Origin: Dipetalonema caudispina | Taxonomy: Eukaryota > Nematoda > Chromadorea > Rhabditida > Onchocercidae | DNA length: 64,000 bases | Assembly: GCA_013365325.1 (NCBI GenBank) | Contig: JABVXV010000003.1 | Coordinates: 744,001 to 808,000 of the forward strand | Direction of reading: 5' to 3' | Part shown: in pieces, positions 38,366-49,865 of the stretch | Layout of the letters: every line of letters starts with the position of its first letter | Numbering within the stretch: the stretch's first letter is position 1 | Position numbers and translations under genes: made by a program | The notes under the pieces: model-generated | Told to the model about the DNA's origin: nothing | Databases searched by the model: none | Seen by the model: only the letters and a program-made list of their open reading frames with translations

Positions 38366-38839
38366 TGGCAAAGCATAATCGATGTTTCCTGAATGAAGCA
38401 GGGAGAATTGGTGACAGTTACAGAAGAAAGGGTTTTTCTACCCCTTTCCGATGCTCTTCTCCGATTGGCTGTCAACGAAGAATTGACATCCTCAATAAAA
38501 GGTTGACAGAAATCCTAAATATTACCAGTGTTATCAAAGATCATCCTTTTGCCTGGAGAGCCGAATGCGACTTCGAGAAGTGGAAAAGCGATATTTTAGA
38601 GAATTTGAAAAAGCCATGAAACAATCAATGAGCAATGGTGTAATCGTTTCCAGCTGGTCACATTCCCGAAAATGATGGCATTATCCGCCTTCAAGCATCT
38701 ATCCATGAAGGTCAATGAGGAGGATGAGCTGGAAGAATCAATGAAAAATGTTAATCGGCAGCGGAATATTTCAACGCAAAAAGATAGTAAAGGAAAGAAA
38801 TACATTGAAAAGTTTGATATTGACAAAAGACGGAGATGA
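38366..38839 (+). pseudogene. Coding-like region with one apparent frame break, unknown family
   Basis: A frame preceded by an acceptor-like ACGTAG (ending 38365) is open to a TGA at 38617-38619, with stretches such as CQRRIDILNKRLTEILN and DHPFAWRAECDFEKWKSD. Immediately after, another frame is open from about 38609 to a TGA at 38837-38839, with NEQWCNRFQLVTFPKMM, KVNEEDELEESMKNVN and KKYIEKFDIDKRRR. Both parts are charged and soluble-looking, unlike nearby translations, and the second starts where the first ends. This fits a single frame break in a roughly 155-residue sequence, so either a pseudogene, a relic of a mobile element, or a gene with a sequencing error. No known domain was recognised. 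Confidence 0.4.
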
Positions 38840-39100
38840 ACGATAGTAAGCTATTCAAGAAAAGAACAAAGTGCAATAGATGTAGGGGTAAAACTGTACA
38901 CCAGTTGATACATCTTAATCAGTCTATGAAGTATATTACCATAACCTTTCTCCAACATTGGCAGTGACCACTGTCTTCAATGTAGAAGTGATATGTTGGG
39001 CTCTAAGTTGGAAGTACAAATCAATGAAAATTGAAGAGTTGCTGTCAAAAAATATGCATTATTCCAGGCTGAGTTCAATAAAAATTTAGTAGCACAACTG

Positions 39101-39159
39101 TATGTGTGTATGTATACATGTGTGTGTATGTGTGTGTGTATGTGTGTGTGTATGTGTGT

Positions 39160-39198
<39 letters not shown>
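39101..39198. repeat. TG microsatellite with a 12-base TATGTGTGTGTG periodicity
   Basis: About 98 bases of alternating T-G interrupted at regular steps by TA, giving a higher-order unit of about 12 bases repeated several times, then a pure TG tail. Confidence 0.95.
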
Positions 39199-39496
39199 GG
39201 AAATTTTGCTGATAATTTGATAACAGTAGTAGAAAGTGTCGGATTATGAATTGGTACAATAATAAAAATTCAGGAGACATGCAGTTGTTTTGGCATAAAT
39301 TGAAATATTCGGAGCGATGAACTAGTGAAGGATGTCTGAGCTTCAAGAAATGCCGTAAATAATAGTAGTCATATTACTGATGGATAAAACGGAAGATCGC
39401 AAAAGTTTTCGATATCGTATGTCGAAACTTTTGTGAACTGTTTTTATACCATGACATCTGTTCTAATCTGAATTGTCAGAAAGTGAGCAAAAATTC

Positions 39497-39576
39497 GAAT
39501 TGTTTTTGATCAATGAGATTAGATATATACTTCATATATTTAATCTCATTGACCTAATGGAGAAAGAAAACAATTC
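39497..39576. repeat. Imperfect 80-base inverted repeat
   Basis: Outer arms start GAATTGTTTTT and end GAAAACAATTC; the inner arms 39510-39521 and 39541-39552 are exact reverse complements (12 bases). A shorter imperfect inverted repeat (AAAAGTTTTCGA against TCGAAACTTTT) lies just upstream near 39400-39440. Confidence 0.75.
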
Positions 39577-39880
39577 AAAAAAATGGAAGATAAAAAATCC
39601 CGAAGATTAGCAATGTTAAAAGTTTTCGCTGAGTAGTTCAATTTGTATACGAAATCTTTGGTTATGGCAGAATAAAAAAAGTATTGATGGGAATAAAACT
39701 AAATCAATTCCAACTGCTCAAGATTTCTTTTTCTTTCCACTGTTCTGTGTAAGCAATAGCTTTTCAAGTTCAGAAAATTGAAGTGTAAAATGGAATAAAC
39801 ATGGATGGTCAAAGATTAAATCATTTACAATTCCAAAAGATTTGAAGGAAATGATTCAAACGCTATGAGAAGTAAACAGT

Positions 39881-42172
39881 ATGTTGGAAATAAGCTTGGA
39901 AATCGAAATTCACTTGACAATGGACGGAAAGTATGTGTTTACTGGGTTGGTGTGAAGCGCAACTGAAATATGAAATCGTCCAAAGAAAAGTTTCTGTCTA
40001 GTTTCCAGGTTTACCTACAAAGCTTAGATAGAGCACAAATGGATGCTTGGAGAGAAGAATATTCATGAATGCAATTTTTTGTGAAATGAGTTCCTTGGAG
40101 AGTGTTCTGATGGTTTGGTGATAGAAGGAATTAGATAAACTAAAGTAATTTCATATCTTATTCTCACTCCTTCAAACAGGTAACAAATCACTTTCTTACA
40201 AAACGAGTGTTAGAAATATCTGTTATTTAAGCATTCCGGAATAGATTATTTTAAAAAATTATCTTATACAATCTAGTTTTTTATGGATTATCCGCGATGG
40301 ATTCGTTTCCATAAGACATTTTTTGTTCTTTTTTTTTTTTTTTACTAGTTGTAGAAGTTTTCCCGGGATCTCGAAGAGAGCTTTCCTCATTGTTTTATCC
40401 ACAGTTTTTTATTAAGTCATGTTTTTTCTTTCTATTTGAATTTTTTAAATTTATTTGTTAAGTTCAAAGTTTGTTGTTTGGCAAAAGTACGTAAGATTCA
40501 TCGCACCAACAGGTACTACGGTCGTTTCCGAATAGAAGTAAGAGGAGGATTAAATTACTTATTCAGCTATTCATCACTTTTTGACGATGCATTGTTGACC
40601 TGAGCGCTCTGTTTCCTTATTTACTTCTTTTAATGCATATTTAAAAAAAAAAAAAAAGTTTTAGAATGTATGCTAACACTAAACGTTGCATTACTACATG
40701 TAAAGCCATCCCGAATTCCACAATGTAGAAATTTCACGTGCGATGTTTACTTTTACTTTTCTCCTTTTAAATAGGTCTTCTGAATGCATTCTGATCACCT
40801 GTTATTCATGAAGAGATATATAATTCCATAAGATACGAAGTAGTACAAATACGCTGCGATGAAAGTCAGGCTGTTCAAAATGAAGTACCGGAGTATATGT
40901 ACACTGCAAATTGATAGATGACCACTATCGGGGAGCTACTGAAATAAATTAGTTTCGCATTTCAAGGCTGGCTGAGTATAGAGCTACGGAAATTAATCGG
41001 AAATGAAAAAAGAGGATTTACAATCAGAAAGGCTGAAGAAGCAAAGGAAGAGGAAGAGGAGAAGAAGGAGTAAGGCTTTAACATATATATAAAAACAAGA
41101 TGGGATTTGTTCATCCTTTGCCAGTGCAATCCGTTGGTGAAGCAAAGTAAACTTCTGCACCTGCTCTTTTTGAATTCTTTTTTTTCTTTTAATATCCTTC
41201 TATCTTGACCTGCCATATATAGATTATTCAAAGAATGATGCAATCAGTAATTGTTGTAAAACAGATTGTGGAATTTATCCTGTTACTTATTAACGAAAGA
41301 AGAATAGGATTTTTGTTGCGAAATAAAATAGATCGACAGAAGTTAGTATCAAATAGCTCCATGGAAACATTGTATTGTGCTCTACTTATTTTTTTTTCAT
41401 GGGATCTGCTGCTATCTAAATCGCTTCCTCTTAACGATCAACGGATCGTTCTACCCTGTTTTATATTGGAATCTTCAGTAGCGCCGACTATTAAGATTTG
41501 ATTTATTCGAGGAAATTAATGAATTTATTTGCATGCGATATTAGTTGTTTCGTCTTCAGTTTACTTTTTTCTCATTATGTATTCATTTTCGAGAAAATAA
41601 GCGATCAGTGGGCGTCGAAGAAATGACTTCTGTCCTATATTCCTTAAAAATATGACCAATATTTCAGAACGAATGTGTAAATGTATATATATGGAAGCTA
41701 ATACCGAACGTTTCTACCTTGATCATCACTCTTTCCTTTAAAATTACATCCTTGTTGTTCATGAATTCTACAAACTGCAAACCCTTTAACATCTCATCGT
41801 TCCCGTCTACGGAAATAACGCCAGTTTTCGGTGATACAAACAAATGTTGTTGACTAGGAAATGTGCGCTTTCAACTTGTGATCTTTCTTTATGGGATAAT
41901 CAAAAATCTGCTTGTGAAATTCGTCAAGTTGAAGTCGATAATGAAAGGTAACTTTTTGTTCATTTCCATATAACTATACTCCGTCGCTGTAACAATGTTT
42001 GGAACTTTGATTAGATTTCATGTAAACTTTGATTTAGTTTTTATAATTTAAGTAGGACAGAGCAAAAAGTATGAACTACCTTCATTAGTTTCGTTTCTTA
42101 GCGCAGAAGTAATTTTGTATCTAATCCAGACTTTAAAATCTCGTGTTTAGGCCAGTTCATGCTTTCAACAAT
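39881..42172. other. Gene-poor region, right part, and upstream region of the furin gene
   Basis: AT-rich sequence with two simple T or A runs near 40328 and 40640. A plus-strand frame ending in a Glu/Lys-rich tail near 40990-41073 is short and lacks a linked exon. The part nearest 42172 should contain the promoter and 5' UTR of the furin-like gene; an acceptor-like GTGTTTAG ends at 42150, 22 bases before its ATG. Confidence 0.4.
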
Positions 42173-45100
42173 ATGGCAGAAGATGAATCGGCTTGCTGTT
42201 CAAACGGAAGTGTTTCTAAACTTCTTGTAATGAATGCGAAAAGCAATGTTTTGAAGGGAAACCGTATTAGGAATCAGGCTCGCCCCTTGAAACTGTTAAA
42301 TAGGCACCATCGGTCATCATCCCGTCAACGCTTTCGTGCTTCTGTGACATCATCCCGTACCTGCCCATTATCATTCATCGTTTTATCATTAGCATTTTTA
42401 TCGATGCCCGAATTCTCTTTAGTGGCAGCAAATGAGTCAAATTTTTTTGATACGATGACCGGATTGAGGCCCGTTAGCAACAGCAATAATAATAGTAGCA
42501 GTAGGAGTAGCGGTTATGAAACAGCAACTGGTCAGTCATCATCGACAGCATTGCGCAAAGTGTATACTAATCAATTTGCAATACGAATCACAGGTGGTGA
42601 TGTCTTGGAAGCGGACAAATTAGCGGCAAAGCATGGTTTCATCAATCTTGGACCAGTTTGTTTCTTTTTCCTTAAATTTCTTAAAAGTTTAAAGAATTCA
42701 ATCTATAGTGGGTAAATTCTTTTGTTACATTGCTCTTCATTAGACTAAAAATTGTGAGTAGCGGTGTTGTTCGGGTTTTGCAGATATGAAAAGCCAGAAA
42801 GCTTTTTCCCGTATAATTTTCAGATTTTTGTTTCATTGATTTTTTTTTTTTGCTTTAAAAAACCTCAAATTCCCAAAAGTCGATTTTAACAACAGTAGTT
42901 CGTTGTAAGTAATACCGTTTGTTGTAATTTGATATCATTTTATCAATGGAAATATTATAAAAGCTTTGAGAACCATGGAGTTTTGAAAAGTACCGATAAA
43001 TTTCTTCGGAAGGCCCCCGTTTCTTTCTCTGAACTTCATGATCACAAAAGCTGGAAACACTGTTTAATGTGAATTTAAAAAAGGCATAAAGTTATTCGCT
43101 ATCTGCAGTTTATGGTATGATGTTAATTATCTTGTGATGTCATCAGCTTCAATGTTTATAGTTAAGGTTTTACCGAACGATGAATATTTCTTGTTCGAAA
43201 GTCGGCAAACAAGGAAGAGGTCGACACGGCCTAGAAGGAATGCTCAAACAAATTCCATTGCAAAAGAACCTAAGGTAAGCTTTTCATAACACTTTTAATT
43301 CTTTCATCTCTCCAAATATTTATGGGTTGATTTACTTCATTTACTTCTATAGTATCGGTATTAATTCGTTCGACTGTTTTTCCGTTTTGACTTTTGTTGT
43401 TGTTGATTTGCTAGAAGGATTATGGGAGTGAAAATGATTAGTAATGCGGTATAACTTTGAAAAGAGAGGGAGGATGAGGCAATTTCAAAGAGCGTACTAC
43501 ATGACATTTCTTCAAGAAATTATTAAAAAGGATCTTAGATTGGTAGAAAGTTAATTTTGGGAGAATTTTATAATTTTCAATCAAAAGTAACGTTCAAAGT
43601 GAAGTGTTAAACTTCATTTTTCTATGTTACATATTCTTCTTGCAGATAAATGACCATATATATAATTGTTTTTCTGTTAGCAAATATTGAGTGCACTAAG
43701 TGATATATATGTATGGAAATAAAAGAATTGACAGGGACTGACCATATGTTTATGATTTTCTTATGCGCTATATTTCACTGAATGACCCTTAGCTCAATGT
43801 TTGCAAGAAAGAAAAACAATTTCTAGAGGAATCAAGTGGCCTTCCATTAGAAATACTTGACGTAACACTATCCTCATCTTCTGTTCTACATCTATATTCA
43901 TGTCATGTGCGACGCACTAAATACAGTAAATATCTCTTCGTAACTAATTAGGCAACTAGCCGTTCGGTCATGTAATGAAAGAAATTGAAGCTAATGTTGG
44001 AATTATATTAATCATTCCATAAACCATAAAATAAGCATTTTCAGGCTCTAAATTTGGTTATTTTATTAGGAGTGGAACTAATAATGCTTTAAATTTAGTA
44101 AGTTGTGTATAGTTTTAAATGATACTGTATCATTAAGGATATATAACATTCATATCTTCCAAGGTACTCATAGGGTTTATGCTACTTGAGAGTATCTTCG
44201 TAGTAGAAGTGTTCATTTAAATTCAGATTAACAGAAGATTCTGTACCAATTATCCTAAAATGTATCGGAAATGCTCTTTTCACTGATCAGTGCCGAAATG
44301 AGAATGTAGTTGCATAAAGGTCACTACAATCGGTTCCACGACTATTGTGATTCAAGGTCAGAATATTAGTCTGAAAAGGAAAACTTTAGTTTCCCAATAA
44401 CACTTAATTCATTTCAAGTCTTCTTTATCATCTTACTGAAGTGACATGGTTCAGTTGAGGGATGAGAAATCGAAGATGGTATTTTGTTGATACTGGTCGC
44501 CAGTGGTTTGTGAACATTCAGCTTGTTTATTTGATGTTGGGATAGGAAAGGAGATCACTAAAGCATGGAATCATTGATTTATTTATCACTGGTCAGAAGT
44601 ATCGCTTCTTAAACTGTTGTAACTGACTAATCACGATGAATTTAAGAGATAAGGAACTGATCTTGTTTGATCAGTGTAATAATCCTCACATGATCGCCTT
44701 TCTTATAGATGAGGTATTCTTTTTATAAATATAGACTCTTAATTTGATAGCATGTCAAAGATCCAATGCATTCGTACTCTTCCTTCAGAAACAGGGATGG
44801 GTTATTAACATCACATTGATCAGAATTACGGTGTTCTTTTTAAAATTTCGAAGTTTCATGTTCAGGCATAAGTCCCTTCATATATCCTGATCTTTTAAAT
44901 TGTTAGAGCTGTGAAGTATGTAGGAATTGTTTTCATATAATCTTCATTTTTTGTATAGTTGGAACCGTCCTTCATATCCAAACGCATACTACACAGATAT
45001 TTCAGAACTACTGGATTATTATAATTAGAATTATATTTTCCTTGTTTATTCTTCTAGTTGTCAAATGGTGACTAGTAACCAGTAACTAGCATCTAATAAC

Positions 45101-48100
45101 CATTCTTTAAGCTGATTTGCTGATGAAAAATTGCATTCAATCACTTAATGGATTATTCAAGTTGAATCAAAAATAGAAAGTCGTTCTCTGAACACTTACA
45201 TATCCGGATTTCGGGTTCGCTATTGTGCAATAAAATATTATATGCTGCTGTAATATTCCGAATAACATGTCAATTTCAATTGAAAGTAAAGTTCTGGCTG
45301 AGAGAATCATAATGGAATAATCTCATGTTTTTTTTAGGTAGAATGGATAGAACAACAAGTTGCAAAAAAACGAGTTAAACGCGGGTATATGTCCGTGAAC
45401 ACTCGTTCACCGACTGTTCACTTGCAGCGATTTAAGGCAAGCCGTAAATTTTATTTTAGATAATGTTAATAAGAGTTTGACCTTTCGTCACTTTCAATTT
45501 CACTTTTTAACTTTCATAAATTCCAATTCAATATGATAATTGAATAAAGCATTGCTATGCAAAGTAGTGCTTGAAGAAGTTAAGGGAAAAATTCCCCTTC
45601 CAACGTTCCCATTTTTTTTGAGTTTTATGAATTAGTTCAGTTGTGCAGTGCATATCCATTGCGTGTTTATGTCAAAAAAGAATTTCAATAATTGGAGCAA
45701 GTAATTAAAGAATTAAAAGAATTTCCTGGTTCAGATGTCTTTCATTTCAAAAATTATACTTCATAATTACATCTCCAGGGAAATGAAATTAGTGACGATC
45801 TCACAATAATAGGCAATGATAATGCTCAACAACAATATTTAAGCAATCGCAACCGTAATGCTGGTGCTCGCAGTGTTGGAAATTATAATTTAAATGATCC
45901 TCTGTGGTCCGATATGTGGTATTTGGTCAGTTTGGAATCATATAATGGTTGATTCTATATTTTGAATATTCAATTGGGAAATAAATTAATTCCAGAATCC
46001 AGCAGTATATGATCGTGGCTTGGATCATAATGTACGCGAAGCGTGGGATCTTGGTTATACAGGAAGAGGTGTAGTTGTAACGATATTGGATGACGGTCTG
46101 GAACGAACACATCCGGATATTGCTCCGAATTATGTGAATTTTTAGAAGATTTAATGGGAATTTTAAATTCAAAGTAGATTAATTGTTCTCCTTCACTGTC
46201 TTTGTAGGATTTCCAATCATTAAAAGTAGAAAATTTTATTTCCAGGATGCAAAAGCTAGTTACGACGTGAATGATCGTGATGAAGACCCAACACCCCGAT
46301 ATGACTACACAGATGAGAACAGACATGGAACACGATGTGCTGGTGAAGTAGCTGCTATTTTTAATAATTCGTTATGTATCGTTGGGATCGCATACAATGC
46401 CCGTATTGGTGGTACTATTTTGAGTTCATTTGCAGGATGAATGCTTGAAAAGAAAAAAAGAATGTGTTCTGAAAGATTGAGTTTGCATCATTTCATAAAT
46501 AATTAATAAAATTTCCCGTAGAAGCTGATTTAAGCATCATGTGGTATGATAATAGCAACGTTCAAGCAATATATTTAAGTCCACTTTTGCATGTTAGGTA
46601 GCAGAATTAATACTTTAAGACCTAGTCATCAAGTAAATTTCTATTGAACAATGTGACAACTGGCACCACAAGATGCTTTAAGGTTACTTAAGCTTCGGAA
46701 GAGGTTACTTTGCCATTTTAGATATTCAGCCGTGCCATCACGGTAATGCTAATAATAGTTATCGAAAATTTAAAATATTTTAAATCAAATTAATAGTAAA
46801 TTGCATGAAATTCATTCAGATTTACTCCCATAAAAATTGTTTTGTAATTCAGCATAATGCTTGATATCTCACGACATTGATTAAATGCTTTTTGTGAATA
46901 AATACATTCATTAGATTATGTTCTTAGTGTTACTTCGGTGCTGTTTTATCTTTCTTTTGGAATATGGCAAATTTTCTTTCAACAATAAATCACAATATTT
47001 TTTTACATAATTTCGAATTTCCGGTCAGTTTGAATCGAACTTTTTTGAAGCTGTTTTCAGCAAGAAAGTCACTATTAAGACTCAAAAACTTACTCTTTAC
47101 AGGAATCAGAATGCTGGATGGTGATGTGACTGATGCAGTAGAAGCAACCAGTCTTGCTCATAATTCTGACCATATTGATATTTATTCGGCAAGTTGGGGA
47201 CCGGATGATGATGGCAGAACAGTTGATGGACCAGCGAAACTAACAAGAAGAGCTTTCGAAAAAGGTATTCGTGAGGTAAGTCGTTAACAAAGAGTAACAA
47301 AGAGAGAATGCCAAGGAAAAATACGTAAATTCATTCCGGAAAGTGGTTGCTGATATGTTTCGGATTACTTAACATTCTAATTAATAATTATTAACATTAT
47401 CTAGAATTTTCACAAATTTCCTTGGTCGAATTAGAGGGGAATTACCAAAACAAATTTTTAGGGTCGTCGTGGACTCGGCTCTATATTTGTTTGGGCTAGC
47501 GGAAATGGTGGTAAAGATGCCGACTCATGTAATTGTGATGGATATACTAATAGTATTTATACATTATCGATATCGTCCGCAACGGAACACGGCAACATAC
47601 CGTGGTACTCAGAAGCTTGTAGTTCAACACTTGCTACTGCATACAGCAGCGGTGCTACTGGTGAAAAAATGATTGTGAGTTTCCTAAAATTTTATTCAAA
47701 GAGAAGCTAAACTTATAAATATGAGTGAAGGTATAACAAGAAGTTACTATTTACTTCTGTGGACATTTGTTCTTTTCCTGAGGTATCTTTGCTACCTGTT
47801 TTATTCATCGATTTGAGTACTCAAGAAATGTTCATTCTGTTATTCATCAAGAACAAAGCAAACAATTACTACTGCATCTTGTGAGAGCGGCATTTTCTCA
47901 TCTTTCGATGATAATGGAGTTCGACATCACAATAAAAATTTATCCGGTTGAAAAAAAAAAAATGAAAATTCACTGATACTTCATTGTTTCATCTTTGAAA
48001 TACATGCTCGACATATCATTCAAGTTGTTGCCAGGAATATCAGAGGAACTGCGCAAATTTCTTGCATGCTGTCAGTTTTATTTACAGGTAACAACAGATT

Positions 48101-49865
48101 TACATCATTCCTGTACAAATGCTCATACGGGTACGTCGGCAAGTGCACCATTAGCAGCTGGCATTGTTGCTTTAACTCTGGAAGCAAATCCTAAATTAAC
48201 ATGGCGAGATATGCAGGTAACTTAAATACTGAGTAACTGGAGTGTAACTTATTGTTCTTAGAGAGTATTCCAATGAATTTTGCTTGTTGCTCAAGTGAAT
48301 TAAAATGCATTTACATCTTTAGGTCAGACTATGGGATTTCATGAAGTAAAGGTCACTGCAAATATCTAAGGTAGTATGATAAAAGATACTTTTTAGCACA
48401 TCGTTGTTCGCACTGCTCGACCACTTAATCTTCGTGCTGGCGACTGGATAACCAACGGAGTTGGGAAGAAAGTATCACATTCATTTGGTTTTGGTTTAAT
48501 GGATGCTGGTGCAATGGTCCGATTGGCTAGTAATTGGACAACGGTTCCGGAACAGAGGAAATGTGTCGTCTTTTATCCGGCTAGATACAAGTTTCTTTTC
48601 AGATTTTGTCTAAATTCGAACTGAAAAAATTGCATTCAGTTCATTTGCAAGGAAATATCTTACTTTTTATTAAGTCATTAGACTTTTCAAAATCAGATCG
48701 AAATCTCGCTAAATGTACTACTGAAAAGCAACTGTGCCGTGTAGAATAAAATTATAGAGCAAGTGCTTGCCTTCCTTTGAAGTCTTGATTCAATAAAAAT
48801 AACTGTTGAAATCTATATGTTTAATAAATACTTCTGTAATAAAAAATTGCATATATATATATATATATATATATTTCAAATAAAGTAAATCATTGTTGAA
48901 ATAGCTATGCTAACCTTGGCCCCAGTTTACAAGAATCACTGTATTATATGTTCTCAATTTTAGTGGAGGAAACATTGGTTTTAACACTTCTTTAACTTTG
49001 ACCTTTGCTGCTACTAAGATCCTATTTTTAGAACAGTTCCACATGGCAATCGATTACAGTTGCAGCTTTATACGGACGGTTGTGCAAGTTATCCGCGTAA
49101 TAAAGTAGGATATCTCGAACATGTTCAAGCAATCATCACCCTAACTGCACCCAAACGGGGTGATATACAAATTTATCTCACTTCACCGTCAGGTAAGTTG
49201 TGATGTTATAATACTTAATCTGTCAAACAGTTAGAAGATTGAATTCAAAAATCTATCAAACAATTAGAAAATTGAATTTAATTACTTTGAAATTGATAGC
49301 AGCTGTTTCTCCATATAAAATTGATAATTGTCAAAGGCGTTCTATAAACTTTTGCTGATTATACTACAGGATATTATAGGAACTCGATCAACTTTATTGG
49401 CGAAACGAGCTCGTGATACTTCAAGGACAGGCTTCAGAGAATGGGCTTTCATGACAACCCATAACTGGGGCGAAATGGCTGTCGGTTTATGGACATTGGA
49501 AATCAATAACGACGGGTGGGATGGTAAATTTTTCAAGTGAAATTTTCTTAGAAGCTCAGTTTACATGTGGAATTCACATTTTCGGAGTGGATTCAGTTAA
49601 TATATAAGTATCTTTAGATGCTGAACTGATTCGATGGGATTTGGTTCTTTACGGTACAGCAGTAGAAGTAAGCAGTATAGGTGGTACACCTTCAACATCA
49701 TCATTAACACCACGTTCATTGTCTAGCAAAGCACGAACTCGTTATGGTGCATTATGGGAAGACACATCTGCTGCACCTGTTATTACTGCTACCAGTAACA
49801 TAGCTTTACTTACTTTATTGTTTACTTTTACTGTGTTTTATTTATTTAAACTTTCCACCCGGTGA
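42173..49865 (+). CDS. kpc-1: Furin-like proprotein convertase (subtilisin/kexin type)
   Basis: Calcium-dependent serine protease of the secretory pathway that cleaves precursors after paired basic residues. Thirteen exons: 42173-42655, 43167-43274, 45338-45436, 45779-45925, 45996-46133, 46246-46411, 47103-47275, 47462-47674, 48088-48216, 48397-48590, 49032-49192, 49380-49523 and 49618-49865, encoding 800 residues. Order: long N-terminal extension, hydrophobic signal near 63-85, prodomain with autocleavage site KKRVKR ending near 212, catalytic domain with Asp in [12 protein letters not shown] (~311), His in [10 protein letters not shown] (~352), Asn in WASGNGG (~453) and Ser in [13 protein letters not shown] (~526), P domain ([43 protein letters not shown]), and a hydrophobic C-terminal segment. 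It resembles furin/KPC-1 more than BLI-4. Intron 3 uses a GC donor. The start ATG is 22 bases after an acceptor-like site; an upstream in-frame GTG exists. Confidence 0.93.
48851..48874. repeat. AT dinucleotide repeat in a furin-gene intron
   Basis: Twelve AT units between exons 10 and 11. Confidence 0.95.
49218..49283. repeat. Two-copy 33-base imperfect tandem repeat in a furin-gene intron
   Basis: Units 49218-49250 and 49251-49283 share ATCTxTCAAACAxTTAGAAxATTGAATT with a few differences. Likely a local duplication. Confidence 0.85.

Larger units (their letters stand above)
38840..39880 (+). other. Possible continuation of the relic; simple repeat inside
   Basis: Short coding-like pieces continue after 38839. 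One near 38866-38920 reads KCNRCRGKTVHQLIH, which resembles a CxxC...H zinc-knuckle, and another near 39790-39865 reads SKIKSFTIPKDLKEMIQ. Stops and shifts break all frames. This could be an old retroelement, but no reverse transcriptase or integrase motif was identified. The TG-type repeat at 39101-39198 and the inverted repeat at 39497-39576 lie within it. Confidence 0.2.

Noticed and set aside
39086..39346. Minus-strand frame with a Thr-His repeat
   Set aside because: It is a translation of the TG microsatellite.
40962..41243. Minus-strand frame with a run of serines, and the plus-strand Glu/Lys-rich tail opposite it
   Set aside because: Both come from a purine-rich stretch around 41040-41070. 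Neither has a linked exon.
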